From assembly GCA_900549545.1 (NCBI GenBank), contig URPA01000003.1, positions 12,875-76,874 of the forward strand: DNA of 64,000 nt, in the 5' to 3' direction. This DNA is from an uncultured Eubacteriales bacterium (GTDB taxonomy: Bacteria > Bacillota > Clostridia > Oscillospirales > Oscillospiraceae). Made by a program: the position numbers and the translations under genes. Under the pieces are notes generated by a model that was not told where the DNA came from, did no database searches, and was given only the letters and a program-made list of their open reading frames with translations. Shown here in pieces: positions 50,183 through 57,737 of this stretch. The stretch's first letter is position 1. Every line of letters starts with the position of its first letter.

Positions 50183-51183
50183 TTCGTGATGACCTCCCTG
50201 ATGCCCTTGACCTTCTTTGCGAGGGCGGCGTACTCCTCCGGCCGGAGGGACTGGGCCCCGTCGCACAGGGCGTGCATTGGGTCGTTGTGAACCTCGATAA
50301 TAAGTCCGTCCGCCCCGCAGGCCGCCCCGGCGAGGGCCATCGGCGGCACAAGGCGCGCGATGCCTGTCGCGTGGCTCGGGTCAACGATGATGGGCAGGTG
50401 CGTAAGCTCTCTGAGCATCGGCACGGCGGACAGGTCAAGAGTGTTGCGGGTGTAGTCGCTGAAGGTGCGGATGCCGCGCTCGCAGAGGATGACCTGCTCG
50501 TTGCCGCTGGCCATGATGTACTCCGCGCTCATGAGAAGCTCCTTGAGGGTATTCGCAAGGCCGCGCTTGAGGAGAATCGGCTTATTCACCTTTCCAAGCT
50601 CGCGCAGCAAATCGAAGTTCTGCATATTGCGCGCGCCGACCTGAAGCATGTCCACATCCTCAAAAAGCGGCAGGTCCGTAACGCTCATAATCTCGGTGAC
50701 AAAGGGCAGCCCCGTCTCCTTGCGGGCAAGCTTCAAAAGCTCGATTCCGGGCGCCTTCAGGCCGGGAAAATCATAGGGAGAGGTGCGGGGCTTGAACGCG
50801 CCGCCGCGCAGCATATCCGCGCCCGCCGCCTTCACAGCCTTGGCAACGGTGATGATCTGCTCCTCAGTCTCAACAGAGCAGGGGCCGGCGATCATCGCGA
50901 AATGCCCGCCGCCTATCTTCACATTGCCGATCTCCACAACCATGTCCTCGGGGTGGAACTTTCTGTTGCAGCACTTGAAGGGCTCAGACACGCGCTTGAC
51001 GGAGCTGACGATGTCAAGGCTGCCGACGAGGTCCATATCGACACGGCTGGTATCCCCGATAAGGCCCAGAACCGTCTGAAATTCGCCGTCGGAAACGTGG
51101 ATGCGAAGCCCCAGATTCTGAAGCCACGAGATAAGCATATCCTTCTTTTCCTGGGTAACGCCGCTTTTAAGAACTACAATCAT
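50179..51183 (-). CDS. aroF: 3-deoxy-7-phosphoheptulonate (DAHP) synthase, AroA-beta type
   Basis: First step of aromatic biosynthesis, joining PEP and erythrose-4-phosphate. The 334 residues include an N-terminal ferredoxin-like regulatory domain (1-70, IVVLKSGVTQEKKDMLISWL) and the KDPG-like barrel (FAMIAGPCSVET, GADMLRGGAFKPRTSPY, LLKRG, DPSHATG). The start is ATG 51183 after CAGGAGG; 12 codons of upstream open frame run into the attenuator terminator and are rejected. First structural gene of the aromatic operon. Confidence 0.96.
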   Translation of the reverse strand: MIVVLKSGVTQEKKDMLISWLQNLGLRIHVSDGEFQTVLGLIGDTSRVDMDLVGSLDIVSSVKRVSEPFKCCNRKFHPEDMVVEIGNVKIGGGHFAMIAGPCSVETEEQIITVAKAVKAAGADMLRGGAFKPRTSPYDFPGLKAPGIELLKLARKETGLPFVTEIMSVTDLPLFEDVDMLQVGARNMQNFDLLRELGKVNKPILLKRGLANTLKELLMSAEYIMASGNEQVILCERGIRTFSDYTRNTLDLSAVPMLRELTHLPIIVDPSHATGIARLVPPMALAGAACGADGLIIEVHNDPMHALCDGAQSLRPEEYAALAKKVKGIREVITK

Positions 51184-51217
51184 CTTTCCATCCTCCTGAT
51201 GTTGATTTTTAGCTAAC

Positions 51218-51248
51218 AAAAAAGCTGCACAGGCGTAACCTGTGCAGC
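51218..51248 (-). terminator. Attenuator terminator before aroF
   Basis: On the - strand GCTGCACAGG (51248-51239), loop TTACG, CCTGTGCAGC (51233-51224), then six T (51223-51218). A perfect 10-base stem located 35 bases before the aroF start, downstream of its promoter, so it must be bypassed for operon expression. Confidence 0.9.
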
Positions 51249-51326
51249 ATTGTAAGCATTTTTATTAAGCCTATTTTTGCACCACAAATTACCCTTACCG
51301 CGCCAGGTCAGTAAAGTAAAAGTAAT
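51235..51326 (-). promoter_or_regulatory. Competing RNA pairings of the aromatic attenuator
   Basis: Segment 1 (51326-51315, within leader codons 9-13, AUUACUUUUACU) pairs over 12 bases with segment 2 (51299-51288, GGUAAGGGUAAU), nine Watson-Crick and three G-U pairs. Segment 2 continued (51292-51278, GUAAUUUGUGGUGCA) pairs with segment 3 (51249-51235, UGCUGCACAGGUUAC) at 13 of 15 positions. Segment 3 is the 5' arm and loop of the terminator, so 2:3 pairing prevents the 3:4 terminator, while 1:2 pairing permits it. Confidence 0.8.
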
Positions 51327-51351
51327 ATGCGGCAAAAACGAACTTAGTCAT
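51295..51351 (-). CDS. Phe/Tyr-rich leader peptide of the aromatic amino acid operon
   Basis: An 18-residue peptide, MTKFVFAAYYFYFTDLAR, translated from ATG 51351 behind GGAG (51362-51359) and ending in TAA. Four of its codons are Phe and three are Tyr, the two end products made by the pheA and tyrA branches of the operon that follows. The stretch FVFAAYYFYF overlaps RNA segment 1 of the attenuator, so a ribosome stalled there would free segment 2 to build the antiterminator. The design matches classic leader-peptide attenuation (as in pheL or trpL). No T-box sequence is present. The frame is open upstream, but only this ATG has a ribosome binding site inside the transcript. Confidence 0.85.
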   Translation of the reverse strand: MTKFVFAAYYFYFTDLAR

Positions 51352-51381
51352 GGTATTTCTCCATACAAAAAATATGGTTAT

Positions 51382-51410
51382 AATATATTCTCTCTCCGCG
51401 GCGCTGTCAA
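51382..51410 (-). promoter_or_regulatory. Sigma-A promoter of the aromatic operon
   Basis: On the - strand TTGACA (51410-51405), 17-base spacer, TATATT (51387-51382). Transcription would start near 51375, giving about 24 bases before the leader peptide and about 190 before aroF. Confidence 0.82.
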
Positions 51411-51437
51411 GCAGCATTTTAGACAAAATCCGGCCTT

Positions 51438-52223
51438 TTACCCGCCGTATTTTTTTCCAAGAATATATATCGGCACGAAAAGCCCGCCCAAAAACAGCGC
51501 AAGATAGATATAAAGCCCCGCGCTCTGCCATATTCCGGGCAGAAACGCGCTCAGGGCGAAGCAAATCGGCGGGCAGAGAATCGCCGTCAGTATCGACCAG
51601 AGGCGCAGAGCCCTCACGATATGGGGCCAGTTTTTGTTGTTGAAATACACCCCCGCCATGTTAAAGCGCACTATGCCGTTTGAATAGGCGCTTATTTTAT
51701 TTTCGTCATAGTATTTTGGCAGGCGCTGCGGCATGAAAAACCAGAAATACACCCCGAATAACAGCGCCATGGGCGAGAGCATCAGTGCGGTAGACAAGAC
51801 CGCGTCCTCCATGAGGGCCACAAAATCGTGCCCGGTCAGAAAATACAGTGCAGTTTCCAGCGCGAGCGCAAGCACCCCGGCGAGGAAAATGAGCGCGTTT
51901 TTGCGCCGCTGCTCCCGGCTGGGCTTTGACTGCTCCTCCGACATGCCGATGGCCTTCTGCAAAAGGCTCTCCACCTGCGCGGGGTCCATCTCCTCCGCGT
52001 TTTCGATGCGCCGCCCCTCTAAAAGCTCCGTCACTGTGACGCCGAGTATCTCCGAGAGCGGCATCAGCATGGAGATGTCCGGCAGGCTCAGCCCTCGCTC
52101 CCACTTGCTCACCGCCTTGTCGGAGACATATAAAAGCTCCGAAAGCTGCTTTTGAGTAAGTCCCTTCTCCCCGCGAAGCTGCGCCACAAAAGCACCGAAC
52201 TCCGCCTTGTCAATCTGAAACAT
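51438..52223 (-). CDS. XRE-family regulator with membrane domain
   Basis: A 261-residue protein: helix-turn-helix (residues 8-68, LRGEKGLTQKQLSELLYVSDKAVSKWERGLSLPD), a charged linker and four to five membrane helices (from about residue 108), the last pair resembling SdpI-type segments. Such membrane-tethered XRE regulators are frequent in Clostridia, with unknown signals. It is monocistronic; its stop lies 28 bases before the promoter of the aromatic operon, on the same strand. Confidence 0.82.
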   Translation of the reverse strand: MFQIDKAEFGAFVAQLRGEKGLTQKQLSELLYVSDKAVSKWERGLSLPDISMLMPLSEILGVTVTELLEGRRIENAEEMDPAQVESLLQKAIGMSEEQSKPSREQRRKNALIFLAGVLALALETALYFLTGHDFVALMEDAVLSTALMLSPMALLFGVYFWFFMPQRLPKYYDENKISAYSNGIVRFNMAGVYFNNKNWPHIVRALRLWSILTAILCPPICFALSAFLPGIWQSAGLYIYLALFLGGLFVPIYILGKKYGG

Positions 52224-52300
52224 CTCATCGCCCCTTTTCGGCTTTCAGCATAGCCTCACGGGGGCAAAATGTCAATAAACCGCTGGTTTAGTCAGCATAA

Positions 52301-53008
52301 TCACTCCAGATACTGCCTTAAAAGCTCCACCGCGCGGCGCTCAAGGCGGGAAATCTGCACCTGCGAGACCTTCATGACCTTGGCGCAGCTTTGCTGGGTC
52401 ATGCCGTGGTAATAGCGCAGGGCAACGACCTGCCGCTCCCGCTGTGGAAGCTTCTCAATGGCCGCGCGCAGGGCGACGTGCTCCACCATCTTCTCCTCAG
52501 CGCTGTAATCGCCCAGCACCAGCTCAAGGGTGAAGCCGTCCTCCCCGCTCTGGCGCTGTAAGCTCTCGGCGGGGCCGGTGGCCGTCTCGGCAAAAGCGAT
52601 ATCCTCGGGGCTTATGCCAAGCTCAACGGACAGCTCCCCCACGGTCGGCTCCCGGCCCATGCGCTGCTCCATGCTCTGGCGCGCGGCCCTTATCTGGGCT
52701 GCCTGCTCCTTGACGCTGCGGCTGACCTTCACCGCGCCGTCATCGCGCAGAAAACGCCGGATCTCTCCGGAGATTTTGGGCACGGCATAGGTCGAAAACT
52801 TCGTGCCGAAGTCCGGGTCAAAGCCGTCGATAGCCTTCAAAAAGCCGACGCAGCCGAGCTGAAACAGGTCCTCCGCGTCGGTACCCCGGCCGAAAAAACG
52901 GCGGGCAACGCTCCATATCAGGCCGGAGTTTTCCTCGATGAGCCGCCCGGCGGCCTCCTTATCCCCCGCTTTTGCGGCGGCGAGGGCAGTGTAAAGCGCA
53001 TCAGCCAT
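52301..53008 (-). CDS. sigF: RNA polymerase sporulation sigma factor SigF
   Basis: First forespore-specific sigma factor. Its 235 residues hold sigma region 2 (SGLIWSVARRFFGRGTDAEDLFQLGCVGFLKAIDGF...), region 3 (EQRMGREPTVGELSVELG) and region 4 with the helix-turn-helix (MTQQSCAKVMKVSQVQISRLERRAVELLR). The start ATG 53008 (MADALYTAL) overlaps spoIIAB by eight bases. Third gene of the spoIIA operon, held inactive by SpoIIAB until septation. Confidence 0.96.
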   Translation of the reverse strand: MADALYTALAAAKAGDKEAAGRLIEENSGLIWSVARRFFGRGTDAEDLFQLGCVGFLKAIDGFDPDFGTKFSTYAVPKISGEIRRFLRDDGAVKVSRSVKEQAAQIRAARQSMEQRMGREPTVGELSVELGISPEDIAFAETATGPAESLQRQSGEDGFTLELVLGDYSAEEKMVEHVALRAAIEKLPQRERQVVALRYYHGMTQQSCAKVMKVSQVQISRLERRAVELLRQYLE

Positions 53009-53435
53009 GCCGCGCCTGAATGCTCCGCAGCATGGTGACGCTGGTGCCCTTACCGGGCACGGAGCGCACACGGAGCTTGTCCATGAAGCTGTCCATAATG
53101 GTAAAGCCCATGCCGCTGCGCTCCTCCCCACCGGTGGTGAAAAGCGGCGTCATGGCCTGCTGGACATTCTCAATGCCCCGCCCCCAGTCGCGCACGGTGA
53201 TTTCCAACACATTCTCCGGCAGCACCCGCATACGCAGGCTTATCCTGCCAAGCGCTTCCGGGTAGGCGTGGACGATGCAGTTGGTCACGGCCTCGGATAC
53301 GGCGGTTTTGATGTCCTCAAGCTCCTCCATGGTCGGGTCGAGCTGGGCGGCAAAGGCCATGGCGGCGGTGCGGGCAAAGGCCTCGTTGCTGCTGCGGCTG
53401 GGAAATTCAAGCTTTATGTAGTTTCGGATATTCAT
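53001..53435 (-). CDS. spoIIAB: Anti-sigma F factor (serine kinase)
   Basis: Binds and inhibits SigF and phosphorylates SpoIIAA. A GHKL-fold kinase of 144 residues: N box EAVTNCIVHAYP, G1 VRDWGRGIENV and G2 SGMGFTIMDSFMD. Its start has AGGAGGAG eight bases upstream; its end overlaps sigF. Confidence 0.96.
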   Translation of the reverse strand: MNIRNYIKLEFPSRSSNEAFARTAAMAFAAQLDPTMEELEDIKTAVSEAVTNCIVHAYPEALGRISLRMRVLPENVLEITVRDWGRGIENVQQAMTPLFTTGGEERSGMGFTIMDSFMDKLRVRSVPGKGTSVTMLRSIQARHG

Positions 53436-53446
53436 TCTCTCTCCTC

Positions 53447-53761
53447 CTATTTGTTCACTGTTACCGGCACGAGCCTGTCTATGCCGGAGGCGTCCAGCAC
53501 GCGCAGGGGCTGCTTCGCGGGGTTTTCTATCCAGATGCGCCCGCCCAAAATCTTCATGCGGCGGCTCGCCCCGATTATCACCGCGATGCCGGAGGAGTCC
53601 ATAAAGCTGAGCCCCGACAGGTTGAGCGCGCAGTCGCGCGGAAGGTATTCGTCTATCAGCTCCTCAATGCTGCGCATGAGCCCGCGCGCCTCGTGGTGGT
53701 CGAGCTCGCCCCGGAGATACACGGTCAGCCGCCCGGCTGAAAAAGCGGTGCTAATGTCCAT
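53447..53761 (-). CDS. spoIIAA: Anti-sigma F factor antagonist
   Basis: STAS-domain protein that, when dephosphorylated by SpoIIE, releases SigF from SpoIIAB. It is 104 residues, and the phosphorylated Ser lies in LSFMDSSGIAVIIG near residue 57. Two starts are possible: ATG 53767 lies only two bases from the GGAG, whereas ATG 53761 (MDISTAF) has eight-base spacing and is chosen. First gene of spoIIA. Confidence 0.94.
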   Translation of the reverse strand: MDISTAFSAGRLTVYLRGELDHHEARGLMRSIEELIDEYLPRDCALNLSGLSFMDSSGIAVIIGASRRMKILGGRIWIENPAKQPLRVLDASGIDRLVPVTVNK

Positions 53762-53786
53762 TTTCATCTCTCCAATATACATATAC

Positions 53787-53823
53787 AAAAATGACGCTGT
53801 GTTTTACAACACAGCGTCATTTT
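53787..53823 (-). terminator. Intrinsic terminator between the GNAT gene and spoIIA
   Basis: Sixteen-base stem AAAATGACGCTGTGTT (53787-53802/3 with 53808-53823), four-base loop, T-run on each side. It ends the acetyltransferase transcript. Only about 25 bases separate it from the spoIIAA start, so the spoIIA promoter must overlap it or lie upstream of it. Confidence 0.82.
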
Positions 53824-53853
53824 ATACCGTTTTTTATAAAAATTTTGTCGAAA

Positions 53854-54546
53854 TCAGGCTTTTGTCATCCACTGGACGTCTTTATCCGCGAAGCTCAGGC
53901 CAAGCGACTCCTGAAGCGCGCGGGAGGCGTCGTTGCCGACGATGATATGACCGTAGGCAACATTGCCGAGCGAGAGGTCATAGTTAATGTACCGCCGCTC
54001 GAGCGCCGCGGCAAGGCCCATGCGCCGGTACTCCGGCCGCACGAACAGCAACCCCTGCGCGCCCTCCTTGTGCTTGCCGATAAAGCCCGCGAGCTGCCCA
54101 TCAACAAAAGCGCCCATCATAATTTTGCGCTCGATGAGCCAGCTGAGATAATTCTTGCCGTGCAGGGCGTACATGGAGTCCACCTCATCAAGATACTCCA
54201 TACCGAGGATGCGCACATCCTCCCCGTGCTCCTCAAACGGCGCGCCGTCATAAAGCGCCGTCCAGCAGCGGTTATCCATTTTATAGCCCCGCTCGGCGGA
54301 TATTGTCTCGGCAAACTCGGGCTGGTGGATGCAGAGATAGTGCTGCGTCTCTGTCCCGTCAATGAGGCGCAGGGCAGTCTCAACGCTGTCGCAGGAGAGC
54401 ATGACCGTCTCCTCAAGGCTGAGCTTTACCCCGTCGGGCGCGGCGTAATCAATAGTGCAGAGCCCGCGCTTTATGGCCTCTGACATATCAACATGCTGCA
54501 TGGCGTCACGCTTAAAATACTCAAGCGCTTGTTCTTTTATATCCAT
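53854..54546 (-). CDS. GNAT-family N-acetyltransferase
   Basis: A 230-residue protein whose C-terminal 100 residues hold the acetyl-CoA-binding GNAT motif (GLLFVRPEYRRMGLAAALERRYIN, with the R/Q-x-x-G-x-A type loop) and closing VGNDASRALQESLGLSF. The N-terminal 120 residues are an extra domain often seen in Clostridial GNAT pairs. The start ATG 54546 follows ACGGAGA; upstream open frame is part of an interspersed repeat. Substrate unknown. Confidence 0.85.
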   Translation of the reverse strand: MDIKEQALEYFKRDAMQHVDMSEAIKRGLCTIDYAAPDGVKLSLEETVMLSCDSVETALRLIDGTETQHYLCIHQPEFAETISAERGYKMDNRCWTALYDGAPFEEHGEDVRILGMEYLDEVDSMYALHGKNYLSWLIERKIMMGAFVDGQLAGFIGKHKEGAQGLLFVRPEYRRMGLAAALERRYINYDLSLGNVAYGHIIVGNDASRALQESLGLSFADKDVQWMTKA

Positions 54547-54606
54547 AGTTTCTCCGTAAAATGTCTTGTTAAAGAATTTGTTTTTACCAGTGTACCGCGC
54601 CAGACA

Positions 54607-54775
54607 AAGCCTCCCCTTTCCGCAGAAAGGGGAGGTGTCTTGAAGCGAAGCGAAAGACGGAGAGGATGTCCATTTCGCGATAGAGAATTGCAAAATTTGA
54701 TAATTTCGCGCTTCGCGCGGGTTATCCTCTCAGGCGCTTCGCGCCAGCTCCCCTTGCTGCAACAAGGGGAGCCTT
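54607..54775. repeat. Multi-hairpin interspersed repeat, copy 2
   Basis: About 170 bases with the same plan as 42221-42392: opening stem CCTCCCCTTT/AAAGGGGAGG, a GTCTTG...AAGAC stem region, GGAGAGGAT, the identical 31-base core (54703-54733), GGCGC/GCGCC and a closing stem GCTCCCCTTG/CAAGGGGAGC. The arms vary by compensating changes between copies. It lies between the GNAT gene and the end of valS, without its own frame. Confidence 0.8.
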
Positions 54776-54809
54776 TGAATGGTGCAGATTTTTCAGCTAC
54801 CCCTGTTTT

Positions 54810-57434
54810 TTACTTGATCATGTTCTCAAGGCTTAGCTTGAGATTATCAATCAGCGCCTCAAGCTTTGCCTTCTTCTCGCGCTCGGCGTTGACGACATTC
54901 TCCGGCGCGCGGGTGACAAAGTTCTCATTTGCGAGCTTTGCAATCTGCCCCTGAAGCTGCTTCTGGGCGTTCTGAAGCTCCTTTTCAATGCGCTGGCGCT
55001 CCTTCTCCATGTCCACAAGCTCGTTCATAGGCATGAACATGCGGGCGTTATCCGTCACGACGGAGACCATGCTCTCGCTGCCCTCGGGCGGCGCGGTGAT
55101 GACACTGACCTCGGATGCGTAGGCAAGCTTTGAGATATAGCTCACACCGGCCTCAAACGCGGCGGTCTTGTCGGTAGCAATATAGAGATGCGCCTTTTTG
55201 GAGGGGGGCACATTCATCTCGGAGCGGCGGGCGCGGACGGCCTTTATCGCGGTCATGACCATCTCAAAGTCCTGCTCCTGCTTCGGGAAGCTGAGCCTCT
55301 CGTCAAAGGCGGGGTAGCTCTGAATCATCAGGGCCTCGCCCTCGTGCGGCAGCGCCTGCCAGATCTCCTCGGTGATAAAGGGCATGAACGGGTGCAGAAG
55401 CTTGAGTATCTCCGTCAGCACATAGAGCAGCACCTTCTGCGCGCCTATCTTGGACTGCTCGTCCTCACCGTTGAGGCGGGGCTTTGTAAGCTCAATATAC
55501 CAGTCGCAGTAGCTGTCCCAGATGAAGTCGTAAATCTTGCCCGCAGCAACGCCCAGCTCGAAGCTGTCCATATTCTCGCAGACCTCTTTGACCACGTCGT
55601 TGAGCTTGGAGAGGATCCACTTGTCCTCAAGCTCAAGCTTCTCGGGCAGCTCGTTTTTGTCGATGGTGAGGTTCATCATCACAAAGCGGGAGGCGTTCCA
55701 TATCTTGTTGCAGAAATTGCGCATGGCCTCGCACTTTTCAACATAGAAGCGCATGTCGTTTCCGGGGGAGTTGCCGGTGATGAGGTTGAAGCGCAGCGCG
55801 TCCGCGCCGTATTTTTCGACCATTTCGAGCGGGTCAATGCCGTTGCCGAGAGACTTGGACATTTTTCTGCCCTGACTGTCGCGCACAAGGCCGTGGATAA
55901 ACACGGTCTTGAACGGCTCCTTGTCAATCTGCTCCATCGCGGAGAATATCATCCTCGCGACCCAGAAGAAGATAATATCGTAGCCCGTAACCATGACAGA
56001 TGTGGGATACCAGTAGTCAAGCGCATCGGTCTTTTCCGGCCAGCCCATTGTGGAAAACGGCCAGAGCGCGGAGGAAAACCATGTGTCCAGAACATCCTCC
56101 TCGCGGTGGATGTTCTTGCTGTGGCAGTGCTCGCACTCGGTAGCGTCCTCGCGGGAGACGGTGATGTGCCCGCAGTCGTCGCAGTACCAGGCGGGAATCT
56201 GATGGCCCCACCAGAGCTGGCGGGAGATACACCAGTCATGGACGTTCTCCATCCAGTTGGTGTAGGTCTTGGTGAAGCGCTCGGGCACGAACTTTATGCG
56301 CCCGTCGCGCACGACCTCGAGCGCCTTCTTTGCAAGCGGCTCCATCTTGACAAACCACTGGGGAGAGGGCAGCGGCTCAACCGCCTTTCCGCAGCGGTAG
56401 CAGCAACCGACATTGTGGCTGTACGGCTCGACCTTGACAAGGTATCCCTGCTCCTCGAGGTCGGCGACAATGGCCTTGCGCGCCTCGTAGCGGTCCATGC
56501 CGTCATACTTGCCGCCGTTTATTATTTTTCCGTCCTCGTTGATGCACTGGATCTGCTCCAGATTGTGCCGCAGGCCGACCTCAAAGTCGTTGGGATCATG
56601 GCAGGGGGTCATCTTGACTGCGCCCGTACCGAAGCCGAGCTCAACATAGTCATCGGCGACGATGGGGAGCTTGCGCCCGACGAGCGGGAGAATCGCGTTC
56701 TTACCCACAAGGTGCTTATAGCGCTCATCGTCCGGATGGACGGCGACGCCGCTGTCGCCCAGCATGGTCTCCGGGCGGGTGGTGGCGATGATGAACTCCT
56801 CGTCCGAGCCCTCGATGGGGTAGCGGATGTGCCAGAAGGAGCCGGGGATGTCCTTATATTCGACCTCCGCGTCGGAGAGCGCGGTGCGGCAATGCGGGCA
56901 CCAGTTTATCATGCGGCGGCCCTTGTAGATAAGCCCCTTTTCATAAAGCTCACAGAAGGTCTCGCGCACGGCCTTGGCGCAGGTGTCGTCCATAGTGAAG
57001 CGGCTTCTGTCCCAGTCACAGCTGACGCCCATGCTCTTCTGCTGTTCGACTATTCTGTCTCCATACTGCTGCTTCCACGCCCAGACGCGCTCGAGGAACT
57101 TCTCGCGGCCGAGGTCATAGCGGGTCTTGCCCTCCTCCTTGCGCAGCACCTCTTCAACCTTTATCTGCGTTGCGATGCCCGCGTGGTCAACGCCGGGCAG
57201 CCACAGCGCGGAATAGCCCTGCATCCTCTTGTAGCGGGTAATAATGTCCTGCAAGGTGCAGTCAAGCGCGTGCCCCATATGGAGCTGCCCCGTTACATTG
57301 GGGGGCGGCATAACGATGGAAAAGGGCTTTTTGCTCTTGTCGATAACGCCCTTGAAGTATCCGCCCTTTTCCCACATTTCGTAGATTTTCTTCTCAGTCT
57401 GTTTGGGGTCATAGGTCTTTGGAAGTTCTTTCAT
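54810..57434 (-). CDS. valS: Valyl-tRNA synthetase
   Basis: Class I aminoacyl-tRNA synthetase of 874 residues. The HIGH motif is PPPNVTGQLHMGHALD (near residue 45), the editing domain holds TTRPETMLGD (near 215) and the KMSKS motif is GRKMSKSLGNGIDP (near 525). A C-terminal coiled coil (about 800-870, MEKERQRIEKELQNAQKQL) is typical of ValRS. The start is ATG 57434 behind ACGGAGG; seven upstream codons are rejected. It is controlled by a T-box leader. Confidence 0.97.
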   Translation of the reverse strand: MKELPKTYDPKQTEKKIYEMWEKGGYFKGVIDKSKKPFSIVMPPPNVTGQLHMGHALDCTLQDIITRYKRMQGYSALWLPGVDHAGIATQIKVEEVLRKEEGKTRYDLGREKFLERVWAWKQQYGDRIVEQQKSMGVSCDWDRSRFTMDDTCAKAVRETFCELYEKGLIYKGRRMINWCPHCRTALSDAEVEYKDIPGSFWHIRYPIEGSDEEFIIATTRPETMLGDSGVAVHPDDERYKHLVGKNAILPLVGRKLPIVADDYVELGFGTGAVKMTPCHDPNDFEVGLRHNLEQIQCINEDGKIINGGKYDGMDRYEARKAIVADLEEQGYLVKVEPYSHNVGCCYRCGKAVEPLPSPQWFVKMEPLAKKALEVVRDGRIKFVPERFTKTYTNWMENVHDWCISRQLWWGHQIPAWYCDDCGHITVSREDATECEHCHSKNIHREEDVLDTWFSSALWPFSTMGWPEKTDALDYWYPTSVMVTGYDIIFFWVARMIFSAMEQIDKEPFKTVFIHGLVRDSQGRKMSKSLGNGIDPLEMVEKYGADALRFNLITGNSPGNDMRFYVEKCEAMRNFCNKIWNASRFVMMNLTIDKNELPEKLELEDKWILSKLNDVVKEVCENMDSFELGVAAGKIYDFIWDSYCDWYIELTKPRLNGEDEQSKIGAQKVLLYVLTEILKLLHPFMPFITEEIWQALPHEGEALMIQSYPAFDERLSFPKQEQDFEMVMTAIKAVRARRSEMNVPPSKKAHLYIATDKTAAFEAGVSYISKLAYASEVSVITAPPEGSESMVSVVTDNARMFMPMNELVDMEKERQRIEKELQNAQKQLQGQIAKLANENFVTRAPENVVNAEREKKAKLEALIDNLKLSLENMIK

Positions 57435-57465
57435 ACTAATCCTCCGTATTCTCAAGAAAAAACAA

Positions 57466-57690
57466 CGCCCTGAGGATAAACCTCAGGGCGATAATTAACC
57501 GTGGTACCACCTGAATTCCGCGTGACGCGGCACTCAACTGCTCTTAACGCGAACAGACGCCGGGGCTGACTTTTTTCACCCCGGGCGCTCAGGGCCGACC
57601 TTCTTTGGCGCATCAGAGGAGCTTGCACCGACCGCTCCCTCTCTGTCATCCGCTGACCAAATACTCCTGCCCGTCACAGCGCGAAATCAT
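57466..57690 (-). promoter_or_regulatory. T-box leader of valS, GUC specifier
   Basis: The - strand leader has the Stem I features (AGAGAGGGAGCGGTCGGTGCAAG), a candidate specifier GTC (57599-57597) placed ten bases before a TGAGC end as in known T-boxes, the T-box core AGGTGGTACCACGG (near 57512-57499) and a terminator stem CGCCCTGAGG/CCTCAGGGCG (57466-57490) followed by TTGTTTTTT. Uncharged tRNA-Val would stabilise the antiterminator and raise valS expression. GUC is a valine codon, in agreement with the gene. Confidence 0.92.
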
Positions 57691-57703
57691 TATTAATGCT
57701 GGG

Positions 57704-57732
57704 ATTATATAACGCCCCGCCGATTTTGTCAA
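57704..57732 (-). promoter_or_regulatory. Consensus sigma-A promoter of valS
   Basis: TTGACA (57732-57727) and TATAAT (57709-57704) on the - strand with a 17-base spacer, both hexamers perfect. Confidence 0.88.
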
Positions 57733-57737
57733 TTAAT

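Noticed and set aside
51184..51351. T-box or TRAP-type control of the aromatic operon
   Set aside because: No GGTGG-ACC T-box core is present, and no run of GAG/UAG triplets typical of TRAP sites is seen.
51352..51564. Longer version (89 codons) of the aromatic leader peptide
   Set aside because: It would begin upstream of the promoter and within the XRE gene in another frame; only ATG 51351 lies inside the predicted transcript and has a GGAG site.
55188..57473. A 761-codon + strand open frame opposite valS
   Set aside because: Shadow of valS; the - strand gene has all ValRS motifs and a T-box, whereas the + frame runs through the T-box terminator region.
57466..57690. A tRNA gene in the valS upstream region
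   Set aside because: The region has stems but no cloverleaf with a T-arm GTTCGA box; the T-box core and terminator explain it.
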